Assembly: GCA_009392295.1 (NCBI GenBank)
Contig: VFGW01000010.1
Coordinates: forward strand, 1 to 64,000
Direction: 5' to 3'
DNA from: SAR202 cluster bacterium
GTDB taxonomy: Bacteria > Chloroflexota > Dehalococcoidia > Lucifugimonadales > GCA-2719675
Length of the DNA: 64,000 bases
The translations under genes and the position numbers were made by a program. Below are positions 54,271-62,790 of this stretch, in pieces. The notes beneath the pieces are model-generated. The model did no database searches and had not been told where the DNA came from. It saw only the letters and a list, made by a program, of their open reading frames with translations. Position 1 is the first letter of the stretch, and every line of letters starts with the position of its first letter.

Positions 54271-54768
54271 ATGTACCAAGAATACCAAAAAATACGAAGC
54301 TGGTGGATACGAATCCCGATACTTATCAGTTCTTTATTTTGTATATATATATGTTTACAACAGATTTTGTTTAGCCAATCTTTAACCGATAGTGCAACAA
54401 CAGATATTATTGTTGTAGTAATTATTTTGATTATTGGAATTGGAATACCAGCATTTGTACAACTTGTGAGGCTTGAAACAACCATCCAAGAACAAAACCT
54501 CAATGTAAAATATTGGCCTTTCCATCTAAAGCCAATTAAGTTCGCTATTATCGACATTAAAAAAGCTGAAGCAATAACTTACAATCCAATTAAAGATTAT
54601 GGGGGATGGGGAATTCGTTACGGTATTAAAGGAAAAGCATATACATTAAATGGCAACAAAGGAGTATTATTAACTTTTAATAATACTCAAAAAATTTTAA
54701 TAGGTTCTCAAAATCACAAAAAACTTTGTGCCTCCATAAATGAAATACTTGGCAATATGATTCAATGA
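54271..54768 (+). CDS. Two-helix membrane protein of unknown function (DUF6141-like)
   Basis: 165 residues. Two N-terminal membrane helices (PILISSLFCIYICLQQILF and DIIVVVIILIIGIGIPAFV) are followed by a soluble beta-rich domain resembling a bacterial PH-like fold, with KDYGGWGIRYGIKGKAY, KGVLLTF and KILIGSQNHKKL. This tail pattern recalls DUF6141-type proteins, which are uncharacterised. It starts without a clear Shine-Dalgarno in an AT-rich gap and overlaps the small minus-strand gene at 54762 by 7 bp. Confidence 0.75.
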   Translation: MYQEYQKIRSWWIRIPILISSLFCIYICLQQILFSQSLTDSATTDIIVVVIILIIGIGIPAFVQLVRLETTIQEQNLNVKYWPFHLKPIKFAIIDIKKAEAITYNPIKDYGGWGIRYGIKGKAYTLNGNKGVLLTFNNTQKILIGSQNHKKLCASINEILGNMIQ

Positions 54769-54932
54769 TTTCTATTAGACAATCTTTCAAAAACTAACAA
54801 TATTAATCCAAAAAAACCAATAAACAAACCAAATTTTAACATTATTGGCATACCTGAACTAAGCAACATGACCATTATCCAGCCACATAAAAAACATACC
54901 CCCACCAACAAGACACCAAATCCCAATTTCAT
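54762..54932 (-). CDS. 56-residue membrane protein
   Basis: A short frame starting MKLGFGVLLVGVCFLCGW and ending FERLSNRNH. It has two hydrophobic segments of about 18-20 residues each (the second LKFGLFIGFFGLILLVF), so it is a small hairpin-like membrane protein. A near-perfect AGGAGG lies eight bases upstream of the ATG at 54932, inside the end of the helicase gene, which strongly supports translation. It begins 11 bp after the exonuclease-helicase stop. No family recognised. Confidence 0.7.
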   Translation of the reverse strand: MKLGFGVLLVGVCFLCGWIMVMLLSSGMPIMLKFGLFIGFFGLILLVFERLSNRNH

Positions 54933-54943
54933 TTTAATTCCTC

Positions 54944-57799
54944 CTAATTGTTATCAGATATCCAATGAGTAATTTCATTATCTAGCATTCCAATTTTTGT
55001 CCTCTTCAAATTGATTTCAGGCAGAGACTCGAAAAATAATTTGCCATAATGATTCTTTATAATTCTATTATCTAATATAATAAATACACCTACATCATCT
55101 TTTTTTCTAATTAAACGTCCAAATCCTTGCCTAAATTTGATCAATGCTTCAGGTATTGAATATTGTGTAAAAGGTTCATCAAAAATCTCTGATCTAGCAG
55201 CTATTATTGGATCAGTAGGCACATCAAATGGTAATTTAGTCATAATAACCAACTTTAAGAAATCTCCATCAATATCAACTCCTTCCCATAAACTTGAAGT
55301 TCCGAATAAAACAGATTTTTTTGATCTTAAAAATTTATTCAAAACCTGAGTGGCACTACCATCTATGCCCTGTGCAAAAACATTTATACCATGGGGCATT
55401 AAAGATTTTTTCAGGCTACGGGCAGTCTTATTTAAAGAAATATTAGAAGTAAATAAAACTAATGCTCTACCTTTAGTTGCAATAACACTATAATAAATTG
55501 ATTCCTCTAAAGCCAATTGATAGTCAAATTCTTTTGGATTTGGTATATCTTCAGGAACACAAACCAAAACAGATTTTTTGTAGTCAAATGGCGAACCAAG
55601 AAGCATCTCTTGAGCATTTTGAAAACCAAGCTTCTCTTTAATATATTCAAATCCATTCCCATCACTTAATGTTGCTCCTGTAATTATTACAGACTTTTTC
55701 TGTTCGAATAAATTTTTGTGTAAATATTCGCTCACATTAAACGGTGCTTTATTTAAAATAAGGTTACTGCTATTTCCAGGTGAATCTGAAATCCAATAAA
55801 TACCATTTTCATCAGGATGAGGGAAAAATTCTAACATCTGGATTTTTAAATCTTCCACCAAATTTTTATACTTAAATATGTCAGAAATTAATGCTGTCAA
55901 TTTGGAGTCATTATTATTTTCACCGTCAAATTTTAATCTTAATTTTGAAAAGTTATTTATTAGTGAGTCTATATAATTGTTAAAATCTTCCCATAGATTT
56001 TCTATATCAGACCAAATTGGCAAACTCCTAATAGTGTTAGTTATTCTTATACATTCTTTCCTATTAAAATCTTTAGATCCTTGTTCAAAAAATAATTCAA
56101 TTTCTTTGAATAATTTCTTCAATGAGTCAACGATACTTAAAGTATTTGTTTTCATATCTTCACACAAATCAGATATCTCTGATATTTCGGCAGATTCAAA
56201 TTGAACTTTTAAATCAAAGGATTTTAACATCTCTACATTATCAAATAGTCTAATAAATAAATCATGTGAACTTGATTGATTTAATTCAAAACCAAAATGA
56301 TTAGTCGAAACTCTCTCAATGTCTTGACCTTCATCTATAATTAATAAATCATATTCGGGGATCAATGTACTTCCAGAAATCATATCTGAAATCAATAATG
56401 AATGATTCACGACAATAATATTTGATTCGTATGCATTTTGTCTTGCCTGTTTTAAGAAACATGCTCCATTAATTCCAACACAATCTTTTTCATCTCTTGC
56501 AGAAATACGAGCCCAAAAATCTAAATATTTACTAGAAATCAAACCTATTTCAGATCTATCTCCGTACTGTGTATTAGTCAACCAAACCAACACTTTAGAC
56601 AATAATTTTGCTTTGTCAACAGAAATATTTTTTTCTGTAATAGCTTTATCAAGACCCCTAAAACAAAGATAATTTTCTCTACCTTTTAATTCGCAAAATT
56701 TAAAACCTTTCAAGAAATTTTGATCAATTGATCCTATAGCATTCATTGCAAGTGGCAAATCTTTATTCACTAATTGACTTTGAAGGTTAATTGTATTTGT
56801 AGAAATTACTATTCTCTTATTATTATTAGCTGCAAAAACAATACTAGGAATTAAATATGCCAAAGTTTTTCCAACACCTGTACCAGCTTCAACAATCAAA
56901 TTCCCTTGATTTTCCATAGATTCAAAAATCTTTTTAGCCATTTGCAATTGTTCTGGTCTAAATTCAAAAGAATCTAAAACATCATTTAATAAACCCTCCT
57001 CACCAAAAAATTTTTCCATCCAATCAAAGTAATCTTGATTCATTTCATCAGATATCTGATCCTTCGATTTAGATATTTTTTCTTTAGAAAATCTTGAAAT
57101 ATTAACTCCACGATATTTAACTTCAACATCATTTTTAATTTCATTTGAAAAAGTTTTGTCGATTTTGCAATTAACCACACGTCCCCAAAATTTTCGTAAT
57201 TGCCAAGATGACCGTAAAGATAATTGTTCTATTTCTTTTAACACAAATAAATTCAAGTTTTCTGCTATTGATACTAGTTTTAAATATAGTTCACCAGCAG
57301 CAATTGCATCATCTAAAGCACGATGTGCTTTAGATGATACAATTCCAAAATGTAATTTTAAGGATTCCAGAGTAAAACTTTGAACATCTGGTAAAAGTGT
57401 ATGAGCCAAATCCAAAGTGTCAATTTTATCTCCGGATAATTCCAAACCATTTTCAGACAAAAAATTTATATCAAATTGAACATTATGGCCAATAATTTCA
57501 GAATCACCAATGAATATTTTTAAAGTTGCTAAAACTGATTCTATATCAGGTGCATTATCAACATCAGATTGTTGAATACCAGTTAATGATTTAACAAAAG
57601 CACCTAATTTCTGTGAAGTATTCACAAAACTATTAAAAGTATCTACACATTCCCCGTCACGAAATTTAACAGCTCCAATTTCAATAATTTCATCTTTATA
57701 AGGCGATAAACCTGTAGTTTCTAAATCTATAGCTATCCATTCACCCGCCAATATTAAATTATTTTTGTTTTGTTGTTTTGTTGTTTTGTTCAAATACAT
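54944..57799 (-). CDS. DinG-type helicase with N-terminal 3'-5' exonuclease domain
   Basis: A 951-residue DNA repair enzyme. The N-terminal DnaQ-like exonuclease (about 20-180) has catalytic acids in AIDLETTG (D25, E27), HNVQFDINF (D110) and KAHRALDDA (H159 and Asp). The superfamily 2 helicase has EAGTGVGKTLAY (P-loop 305-312), IIDEGQD (489-492) and a C-terminal half with SLWEGVDIDG and QGFGRLIR. Four cysteines at about 369, 379, 440 and 447 match the iron-sulfur cluster of XPD/DinG helicases, so a cluster is likely. Many Firmicutes versions lack these cysteines. The upstream region is the short 57809 gene. Confidence 0.93.
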   Translation of the reverse strand: MYLNKTTKQQNKNNLILAGEWIAIDLETTGLSPYKDEIIEIGAVKFRDGECVDTFNSFVNTSQKLGAFVKSLTGIQQSDVDNAPDIESVLATLKIFIGDSEIIGHNVQFDINFLSENGLELSGDKIDTLDLAHTLLPDVQSFTLESLKLHFGIVSSKAHRALDDAIAAGELYLKLVSIAENLNLFVLKEIEQLSLRSSWQLRKFWGRVVNCKIDKTFSNEIKNDVEVKYRGVNISRFSKEKISKSKDQISDEMNQDYFDWMEKFFGEEGLLNDVLDSFEFRPEQLQMAKKIFESMENQGNLIVEAGTGVGKTLAYLIPSIVFAANNNKRIVISTNTINLQSQLVNKDLPLAMNAIGSIDQNFLKGFKFCELKGRENYLCFRGLDKAITEKNISVDKAKLLSKVLVWLTNTQYGDRSEIGLISSKYLDFWARISARDEKDCVGINGACFLKQARQNAYESNIIVVNHSLLISDMISGSTLIPEYDLLIIDEGQDIERVSTNHFGFELNQSSSHDLFIRLFDNVEMLKSFDLKVQFESAEISEISDLCEDMKTNTLSIVDSLKKLFKEIELFFEQGSKDFNRKECIRITNTIRSLPIWSDIENLWEDFNNYIDSLINNFSKLRLKFDGENNNDSKLTALISDIFKYKNLVEDLKIQMLEFFPHPDENGIYWISDSPGNSSNLILNKAPFNVSEYLHKNLFEQKKSVIITGATLSDGNGFEYIKEKLGFQNAQEMLLGSPFDYKKSVLVCVPEDIPNPKEFDYQLALEESIYYSVIATKGRALVLFTSNISLNKTARSLKKSLMPHGINVFAQGIDGSATQVLNKFLRSKKSVLFGTSSLWEGVDIDGDFLKLVIMTKLPFDVPTDPIIAARSEIFDEPFTQYSIPEALIKFRQGFGRLIRKKDDVGVFIILDNRIIKNHYGKLFFESLPEINLKRTKIGMLDNEITHWISDNN

Positions 57800-57808
57800 A
57801 ACTTCAGC

Positions 57809-58234
57809 CTAATTGGAACTAAGTACCATTAATGGAAATGCTACTCCAAAAAGTGTGATAAATAATACAAAAAATATTATACTCAATCGGATACTAATAA
57901 AAATTAACTTGATCAAATAACTAATACATAATCCCATAAATAGAACTAACAATCCAAATAAAATATATCCCCATTTAACCCATCCTATATCTTGATCAAA
58001 CAACATAATGAATAATTCGAAAGAAAATGCAAAAAATAAACCGAGAAAAATCCAAATTGGATATAATACAGTAATAAATCCTATAATTATATTAACCGGC
58101 TTAAATTTTTTAAGACCAAATCCCAATGGTAAATCATTTTTAGTTGTTATAAACACCATTATTGGTGCAATACAAACACAAATAGAAGACATAAACATTC
58201 CGCTAATCAATCCAGAAAAAATAAGATTATTCAT
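57809..58234 (-). CDS. Multi-helix membrane protein of unknown function
   Basis: 141 residues, very hydrophobic, with about four to five membrane helices and few charges. I place the start at ATG 58234, which overlaps the ispE stop by 8 bp (ATGAATAA), rather than the open extension to 58279. No family recognised. It is in the ispE-membrane protein-helicase run on the minus strand, 9 bp before the helicase. Confidence 0.7.
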   Translation of the reverse strand: MNNLIFSGLISGMFMSSICVCIAPIMVFITTKNDLPLGFGLKKFKPVNIIIGFITVLYPIWIFLGLFFAFSFELFIMLFDQDIGWVKWGYILFGLLVLFMGLCISYLIKLIFISIRLSIIFFVLFITLFGVAFPLMVLSSN

Positions 58235-59117
58235 CAAAACATTCTTGAATAAAAAATGTTGAGATTGCTGAAAATCCACAAATTTTATTAACCTTACGTA
58301 TCATGTCATATTGATCTTCATTATCGCAAATAGGTATAAATAATGCTGGCCCTGCACCTGAAACATAACATTTCATTACACCTTGCTGATTTAATAAATT
58401 GAAAGGATTTAAATAGTCGTTAAACACTTTTGGATAAATATCTTGAAAAGAATTAAAAAATTTCGAGCAATCTATACGATTAGTTTTATAAATACTTTCC
58501 AACAAATTATCAGTATTTTGGCCATTAGTATAATTTTTTTCATTCAAAAAACTGTAAGCTAAAGCTGTCTTATTCTTCTTAACAGTACTTAGACAATTAT
58601 TGGGGAAAATCAAAATCACCTTCATCTGGTTTAATGAGGGTAGCTTGGAAACAATTTCACCCTTACCTGAAACATGAGCTGTGCCTCCATATAAAAAAAA
58701 TGAAACATCAGAACCTAATTGAGAACCTAAGCAAGCCAATTGCTCCAAATTTAAATTCAGATTCCAAAGCTTATTTAATCCTATTAAAGTCGTCGCAGCA
58801 TTGCTACTGCCTCCACCCAAACCTGCTGCAACAGGAATATTTTTATCTACAAAAATTTTTGCTCCAAATTTTACATTCATAAAATCTTTTAAAAGTTTTC
58901 CGGCCCTATACACTAAATTATCTTGAGTATTTAAATTTTCTAAATTAGTTTCCACTACTAATTCACTATCCTTCTGAAAATGCAATATGTCATGTAAACT
59001 AATTGTTTGAAATACAGAAGAAATTTCGTGAAATCCATCTTCACGTTTTCCAAGGATCTCTAATGTTAAATTAATTTTTGCATAAGAATTTAATTTAAAT
59101 AACTTCAACATATTCAT
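58227..59117 (-). CDS. ispE: 4-diphosphocytidyl-2-C-methyl-D-erythritol kinase
   Basis: GHMP kinase of the non-mevalonate isoprenoid pathway. The 296-residue protein has SYAKINLTLEILGKREDGFHEI (seen as YAKINLTLEIL), the ATP loop IPVAAGLGGGSSNAA, LGSDVSFFLYGG, and CYVSGAGPALFI near the end. All are typical and in order. The first ATG, 59117, is used; an ATG two codons later is possible. It indicates an MEP-pathway organism. Confidence 0.96.
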   Translation of the reverse strand: MNMLKLFKLNSYAKINLTLEILGKREDGFHEISSVFQTISLHDILHFQKDSELVVETNLENLNTQDNLVYRAGKLLKDFMNVKFGAKIFVDKNIPVAAGLGGGSSNAATTLIGLNKLWNLNLNLEQLACLGSQLGSDVSFFLYGGTAHVSGKGEIVSKLPSLNQMKVILIFPNNCLSTVKKNKTALAYSFLNEKNYTNGQNTDNLLESIYKTNRIDCSKFFNSFQDIYPKVFNDYLNPFNLLNQQGVMKCYVSGAGPALFIPICDNEDQYDMIRKVNKICGFSAISTFFIQECFDE

Positions 59118-59259
59118 TAAACCTATAAATCAAATCATCTCGACAATAGTTGAAAAACATAAATACCATTTATGTAACTTATAGGATTTTTCTAACCTTA
59201 ATCAATATAAATATGATACTTATTACGATATTTATTCCTATGGTTACATACAAATTAGT

Positions 59260-59288
59260 TTGTGTATAAAATATATCTGAATTATAAT
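59260..59288 (+). promoter_or_regulatory. Promoter for fabI
   Basis: TTGTGT (59260-59265) and a perfect TATAAT (59283-59288) are 17 bp apart. Transcription would begin near 59295 and give an untranslated leader of about 60 bases with an AGGAGA ribosome site before the TTG start. Confidence 0.7.
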
Positions 59289-59354
59289 TCACAAAGAGTT
59301 CATATTTGATATGTATTGCTTGCATATCCTTAAAAATAGAATTAGGAGAAAATA

Positions 59355-60131
59355 TTGTATCCAATAAATTTGTCTAAAAAAACAGCTCTAGTATTCGGAG
59401 TAGCTAATCATAGAAGCATTGCATGGTCAATAGCAAAAACGCTTCATTCTGCAGGAGCAAACTTAATCCTTGCATATCAAAATGAAAGACTTAAAGAGAA
59501 CTTATCTAAAATCACAGAAGGACTTCCAAATGTTTCACTTTTTGAATGCGACGTCTCTTCTGATGAAAATATCGAAGAATTATATAATCAGATCAACAAA
59601 AAATTTGATTCTATAGATTATATTGTACATAGTATAGCTTTTGCGAATAGAGAAGATTTATCAGGTGAATTCATTAACACACCTAGAAAAGGATTTCTAA
59701 CTGCATTAGAAATAAGTGCATATTCCCTTATACCGGTTGCTAGATTAGGTAGCCATTTGCTAGAGAAAAATGGAGGAAGTATCATCACGATGACTTTCCA
59801 AGCTTCTGAAAGAGTTTTTCCAGGATACAATGTCATGGCTACAGCAAAATCTGCTCTAGAAAACTCCGTAAAAAACTTAGCATATGACCTAGGTAAAAAA
59901 CAAATAAGAATAAATGCAATATCAGCAGGACCACTAGACACTCTATCTTCTAGGGTAATAAGCGGATACAAAGACATGAAAACTTACAATGCTAATAAAG
60001 CTCCATTACAAAGAAATATCACTTTTGAAGAAGTTGCTAACACAGCACTTTTTTTGTGTAGTGATCTATCAACTGGAATTACCGGGGAAATAATCCATGT
60101 TGATGCTGGGTACAACATTATGGGCATTTAA
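59355..60131 (+). CDS. fabI: Enoyl-[acyl-carrier-protein] reductase (NADH)
   Basis: Last reduction step of fatty-acid elongation. The SDR-fold protein (258 residues) has the atypical FabI cofactor motif VFGVANHRSIAWSIAK, DYIVHSIAFANR, and the catalytic Tyr158-x6-Lys165 in PGYNVMATAKSAL. The position of the second conserved tyrosine (E. coli Tyr146) is Phe148 here (TMTFQASERV). Start is TTG 59355 with AGGAGA seven bases upstream. A terminator follows. It indicates a type II fatty-acid system. Confidence 0.93.
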   Translation: MYPINLSKKTALVFGVANHRSIAWSIAKTLHSAGANLILAYQNERLKENLSKITEGLPNVSLFECDVSSDENIEELYNQINKKFDSIDYIVHSIAFANREDLSGEFINTPRKGFLTALEISAYSLIPVARLGSHLLEKNGGSIITMTFQASERVFPGYNVMATAKSALENSVKNLAYDLGKKQIRINAISAGPLDTLSSRVISGYKDMKTYNANKAPLQRNITFEEVANTALFLCSDLSTGITGEIIHVDAGYNIMGI

Positions 60132-60173
60132 TTTCTAATCAACTAAATCAAATACCAATTAAAATTAAAAATA

Positions 60174-60208
60174 AAATAGAGCCTTGAAAATATTTCAGGG
60201 CTCTATTT
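60174..60208. terminator. Bidirectional terminator between fabI and the surface-protein gene
   Basis: AAATAGAGCC (60174-60183) pairs with GGCTCTATTT (60199-60208), and the inner bases TGAAA/TTTCA extend the stem, leaving a short loop. A-rich and T-rich flanks serve both strands, so it can end both the fabI transcript and the convergent gene at 60240. Confidence 0.88.
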
Positions 60209-60239
60209 ATTTATTACTATTTTAAAAAATGAAAACTTA

Positions 60240-61322
60240 CTAAGCTGGTAAGCCTACATCTTTCCTTCTATACACTATGAAAGATCCAACTGCGATAGAC
60301 ATCAAAGCTAAACCTAACATTAAGCTAACCAAAACTGGGACGGCATTATCCCCAGCAGCTGGAGCAGTTAATTTTGATTCATCTAAAGTAACAGCTGTGA
60401 TATTGTATGTTGCCATATTTTGAGCTGCAACAACAGCACCATCAACTCCACCTGCACTAGCATCTGTAGAAACTCCACTAGATCCTGCAGCTAAGAAAGC
60501 TATTATAGTTCCTCCGCCAGGGCCTATTAATCCTTTCTTAAGAGCAACATCTGATTTAGCTCTAGCACTAACAGCTAAATCTCGAGCTGATGTAGCCCAA
60601 GAAGTAACGTTACTAATTTCAGTATTAACAGTCGCATAATTAGCTGCTACAGAAGTATAATTGTCTGTTGAATCTCCAGTATCAGCTGCATTAGCAGCTG
60701 TAGCTGATGCAGTTGCACTAGCAGCTGTAGACAATACAGATCCTTCAACAGCATCTATAACTTGCTTTAGGTAATCATCAATCACAGACGCAGTTGTCGC
60801 ATTACTAGCTGCAGTTGCAGCATCAGAAGCGACCTGCAATTCCGTTTTAAGATCAGCTAGAATACCAGTTGTAGATCCAGTTGTAGATCCAGACAACAAT
60901 TTTCGAATGTGAGCAATTGAAGCTTTAGGGATTACCGCACTATAGATTATACTTGTTGAAGGAGAAGAAGGTATAGCACCTTCATTTTCTTCAGTAATCA
61001 TCAAAGCATTGTAATTTCTTATTAAGTTTAGACCGCTATATAGCGAACTACTACTATTGTGCGTGTGACTAACTGCACCGTTACTATCAACCGAAATAAT
61101 ACCAATACTAACTTTACGGTATTCGGAAGCTAACCAACCAACAAACTGTTTGCCTGATGCAGGTGCGGTAACTCCAGTCATGGTGATAGTAATAGCATCA
61201 CTGCTACCCTTATCATCAGATACTATAGCCGTACCAGAACCAGATTGAGCAAAAGCCGGTATAGCAGATAACGTCAAAAGTGCAACGAAAACCACTAGCA
61301 CGCTTGTTTTGACCATGGACAT
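60240..61322 (-). CDS. Secreted surface protein with C-terminal membrane anchor
   Basis: About 360 residues. A signal peptide (VLVVFVALLTLSAIPAFAQ) is followed by a beta domain (GSSDAITITMTGVTAP, FVGWLASEYRKVSIGIISVD, LNLIRNYNALMITEE) that resembles CHRD or anti-sigma-K extracellular domains. Residues 155-290 are Ala/Ser/Thr-rich, probably a helical or coiled stalk. The end has one membrane helix (VPVLVSLMLGLALMSIAVG) and a basic tail YRRKD. This topology fits a cell-surface display protein. ATG 61322 is chosen; GGAAAGG and AGGAGG lie upstream, and an ATG at 61316 is also usable. Family unknown. Confidence 0.72.
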   Translation of the reverse strand: MSMVKTSVLVVFVALLTLSAIPAFAQSGSGTAIVSDDKGSSDAITITMTGVTAPASGKQFVGWLASEYRKVSIGIISVDSNGAVSHTHNSSSSLYSGLNLIRNYNALMITEENEGAIPSSPSTSIIYSAVIPKASIAHIRKLLSGSTTGSTTGILADLKTELQVASDAATAASNATTASVIDDYLKQVIDAVEGSVLSTAASATASATAANAADTGDSTDNYTSVAANYATVNTEISNVTSWATSARDLAVSARAKSDVALKKGLIGPGGGTIIAFLAAGSSGVSTDASAGGVDGAVVAAQNMATYNITAVTLDESKLTAPAAGDNAVPVLVSLMLGLALMSIAVGSFIVYRRKDVGLPA

Positions 61323-61556
61323 ATTTAGCGCCTTTCCTCCTGTGTTTAATATTTTACAGGTGTGCCATATACAAATATGCACAGACTTACACTACCACAA
61401 GCTGAGCATTAGGCAAAGCCTCTAGAAGTGCATTATTGGATCATTTCTTAAAAAATAACATCTAAATCTTAAGAAAATACACCATCTAAGTATTAATTTT
61501 TTTAATTTCCATAGATTAAGAATATTCCTAATGTAAATCTTAATCACAAAGAAAGT

Positions 61557-61602
61557 ATACCAAAATATTTGATAAATTAAACCCATTATATTGGTATTTT
61601 TT
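61557..61602 (+). repeat. Terminator-like hairpin in the 61323-61669 gap
   Basis: ATACCAAAATA (61557-61567) pairs with TATATTGGTAT (61587-61597) with one mismatch, and six T bases follow on the plus strand. No plus-strand gene ends nearby; the next gene starts at 61670. It might end a small RNA or act as a leader element of that gene. The rest of this gap holds the 5' region of the surface-protein gene, with a short AGGC-AAA-GCCT hairpin near 61413, and no gene that I can see. Confidence 0.4.
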
Positions 61603-61669
61603 CATTGACTAAGCAATAATCAATAAATACTATCAAATTCTGATTTTTTAAAACAAAGGTGTTTTTCAT

Positions 61670-62767
61670 ATGAAAGCTGCGGTATTAAACAATATCAACC
61701 AAAATTTGGAAATCGAAAATCTAATCCAAGAATCGCCCAAAGAAAATGAAGTGAAAGTAAAAATAAATTTCGCCGGAGTTTGTGCAAGTGACGCACATAT
61801 AATGGATGGTTCAGCAACATTACCAAAACCCGTAGTGTTAGGGCATGAAGGCTCTGGAACAATTGTAGAAGTAGGATCAAATGTTAGAAATTTAAAACCT
61901 GGTGATAGAGTAATTATGTCATTCGTATCAAACTGTGGTCATTGCTTTCACTGCAGAACAGGCATTCCAAATTTATGTAGCGAAAATCTACGAATAGGAT
62001 CTAAATTGTTTGATGACACTTTCCGTTTAAAAAAACAAAATAACCAAGAAGTATATCAAATGGGTAAAATAGGATTGTTTGCAGAATATTCTGTTTGCCC
62101 ATCTCAAGCTTGCTACCCTATCCCTAAAGAAATCAGTTTAGAAACAGCAGCTTTAATAGGTTGCTGTGCCACAACAGGCATTGGGGCTATTATAAATCAC
62201 CAAAATGTCAAAACAGGAATGAGTTTTGCTATTTTTGGATGTGGCGGTGTTGGAATAAGCGCAATTCAAGGAGCAAAATTACTCAATGCTTCAAAAATAA
62301 TAGCTGTTGATATAGACGATGAAAAATTAGAATTTACAAAAAAATTTGGATCTACACATACAATAAATGCTGCTACTGAAAGCCCTATTAAAAAAATACT
62401 TGAAATCACATTTGGTAATGGCGTAGATATGGCATTAGACACATTTGGAAGTTCTGGCACTTCAGAAAACGCTTTGGAATCAATTAGAAGAGGTGGCTAT
62501 GCTGTAATTGTAGGCCTAGCAAATGAAGGCGAAAAGATACAAGTTGATGCTGTATCTTTAGTAAGAAAACAGCTAAACTTAACAGGTTCATATTATGGAA
62601 CTACAAGTTCACACGAAACATTCAGAACAATTGTCAATGCTTGTAGGAATAATCAATTAGATCTAAATTCAATAGTAACAAAAAAATTTCCTCTAGAAAA
62701 AATCAATATTGCTTTTAATGAACTCAATAGTGGCGCTATAACTGGCAGGGGACTTATAGAATTCTAA
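61670..62767 (+). CDS. Zinc-dependent alcohol dehydrogenase
   Basis: A classical zinc MDR enzyme of 365 residues. The catalytic site shows VCASDAHIMDG (Cys ligand) and LGHEGSGTIVEVG (His-Glu). The structural zinc site is NCGHCFHCRTGIPNLC. The cofactor motif is FAIFGCGGVGISAIQGAK with VDIDDEKLEF, which prefers NAD. It resembles class III or aryl/benzyl alcohol dehydrogenases. AAGGTG lies nine bases before the ATG. It is a single gene between opposing neighbours; substrate unknown. Confidence 0.9.
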   Translation: MKAAVLNNINQNLEIENLIQESPKENEVKVKINFAGVCASDAHIMDGSATLPKPVVLGHEGSGTIVEVGSNVRNLKPGDRVIMSFVSNCGHCFHCRTGIPNLCSENLRIGSKLFDDTFRLKKQNNQEVYQMGKIGLFAEYSVCPSQACYPIPKEISLETAALIGCCATTGIGAIINHQNVKTGMSFAIFGCGGVGISAIQGAKLLNASKIIAVDIDDEKLEFTKKFGSTHTINAATESPIKKILEITFGNGVDMALDTFGSSGTSENALESIRRGGYAVIVGLANEGEKIQVDAVSLVRKQLNLTGSYYGTTSSHETFRTIVNACRNNQLDLNSIVTKKFPLEKINIAFNELNSGAITGRGLIEF

Positions 62768-62790
62768 TTAAAGAATGCAAATATTATTTG

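Noticed and set aside
59179..59364. Short minus-strand frame (61 codons from TTG) with a C-terminal hydrophobic segment
   Set aside because: It overlaps the fabI start and leader, has no good ribosome site, and lies across a well-matched fabI promoter. A 48-residue form from an internal ATG remains a weak possibility.
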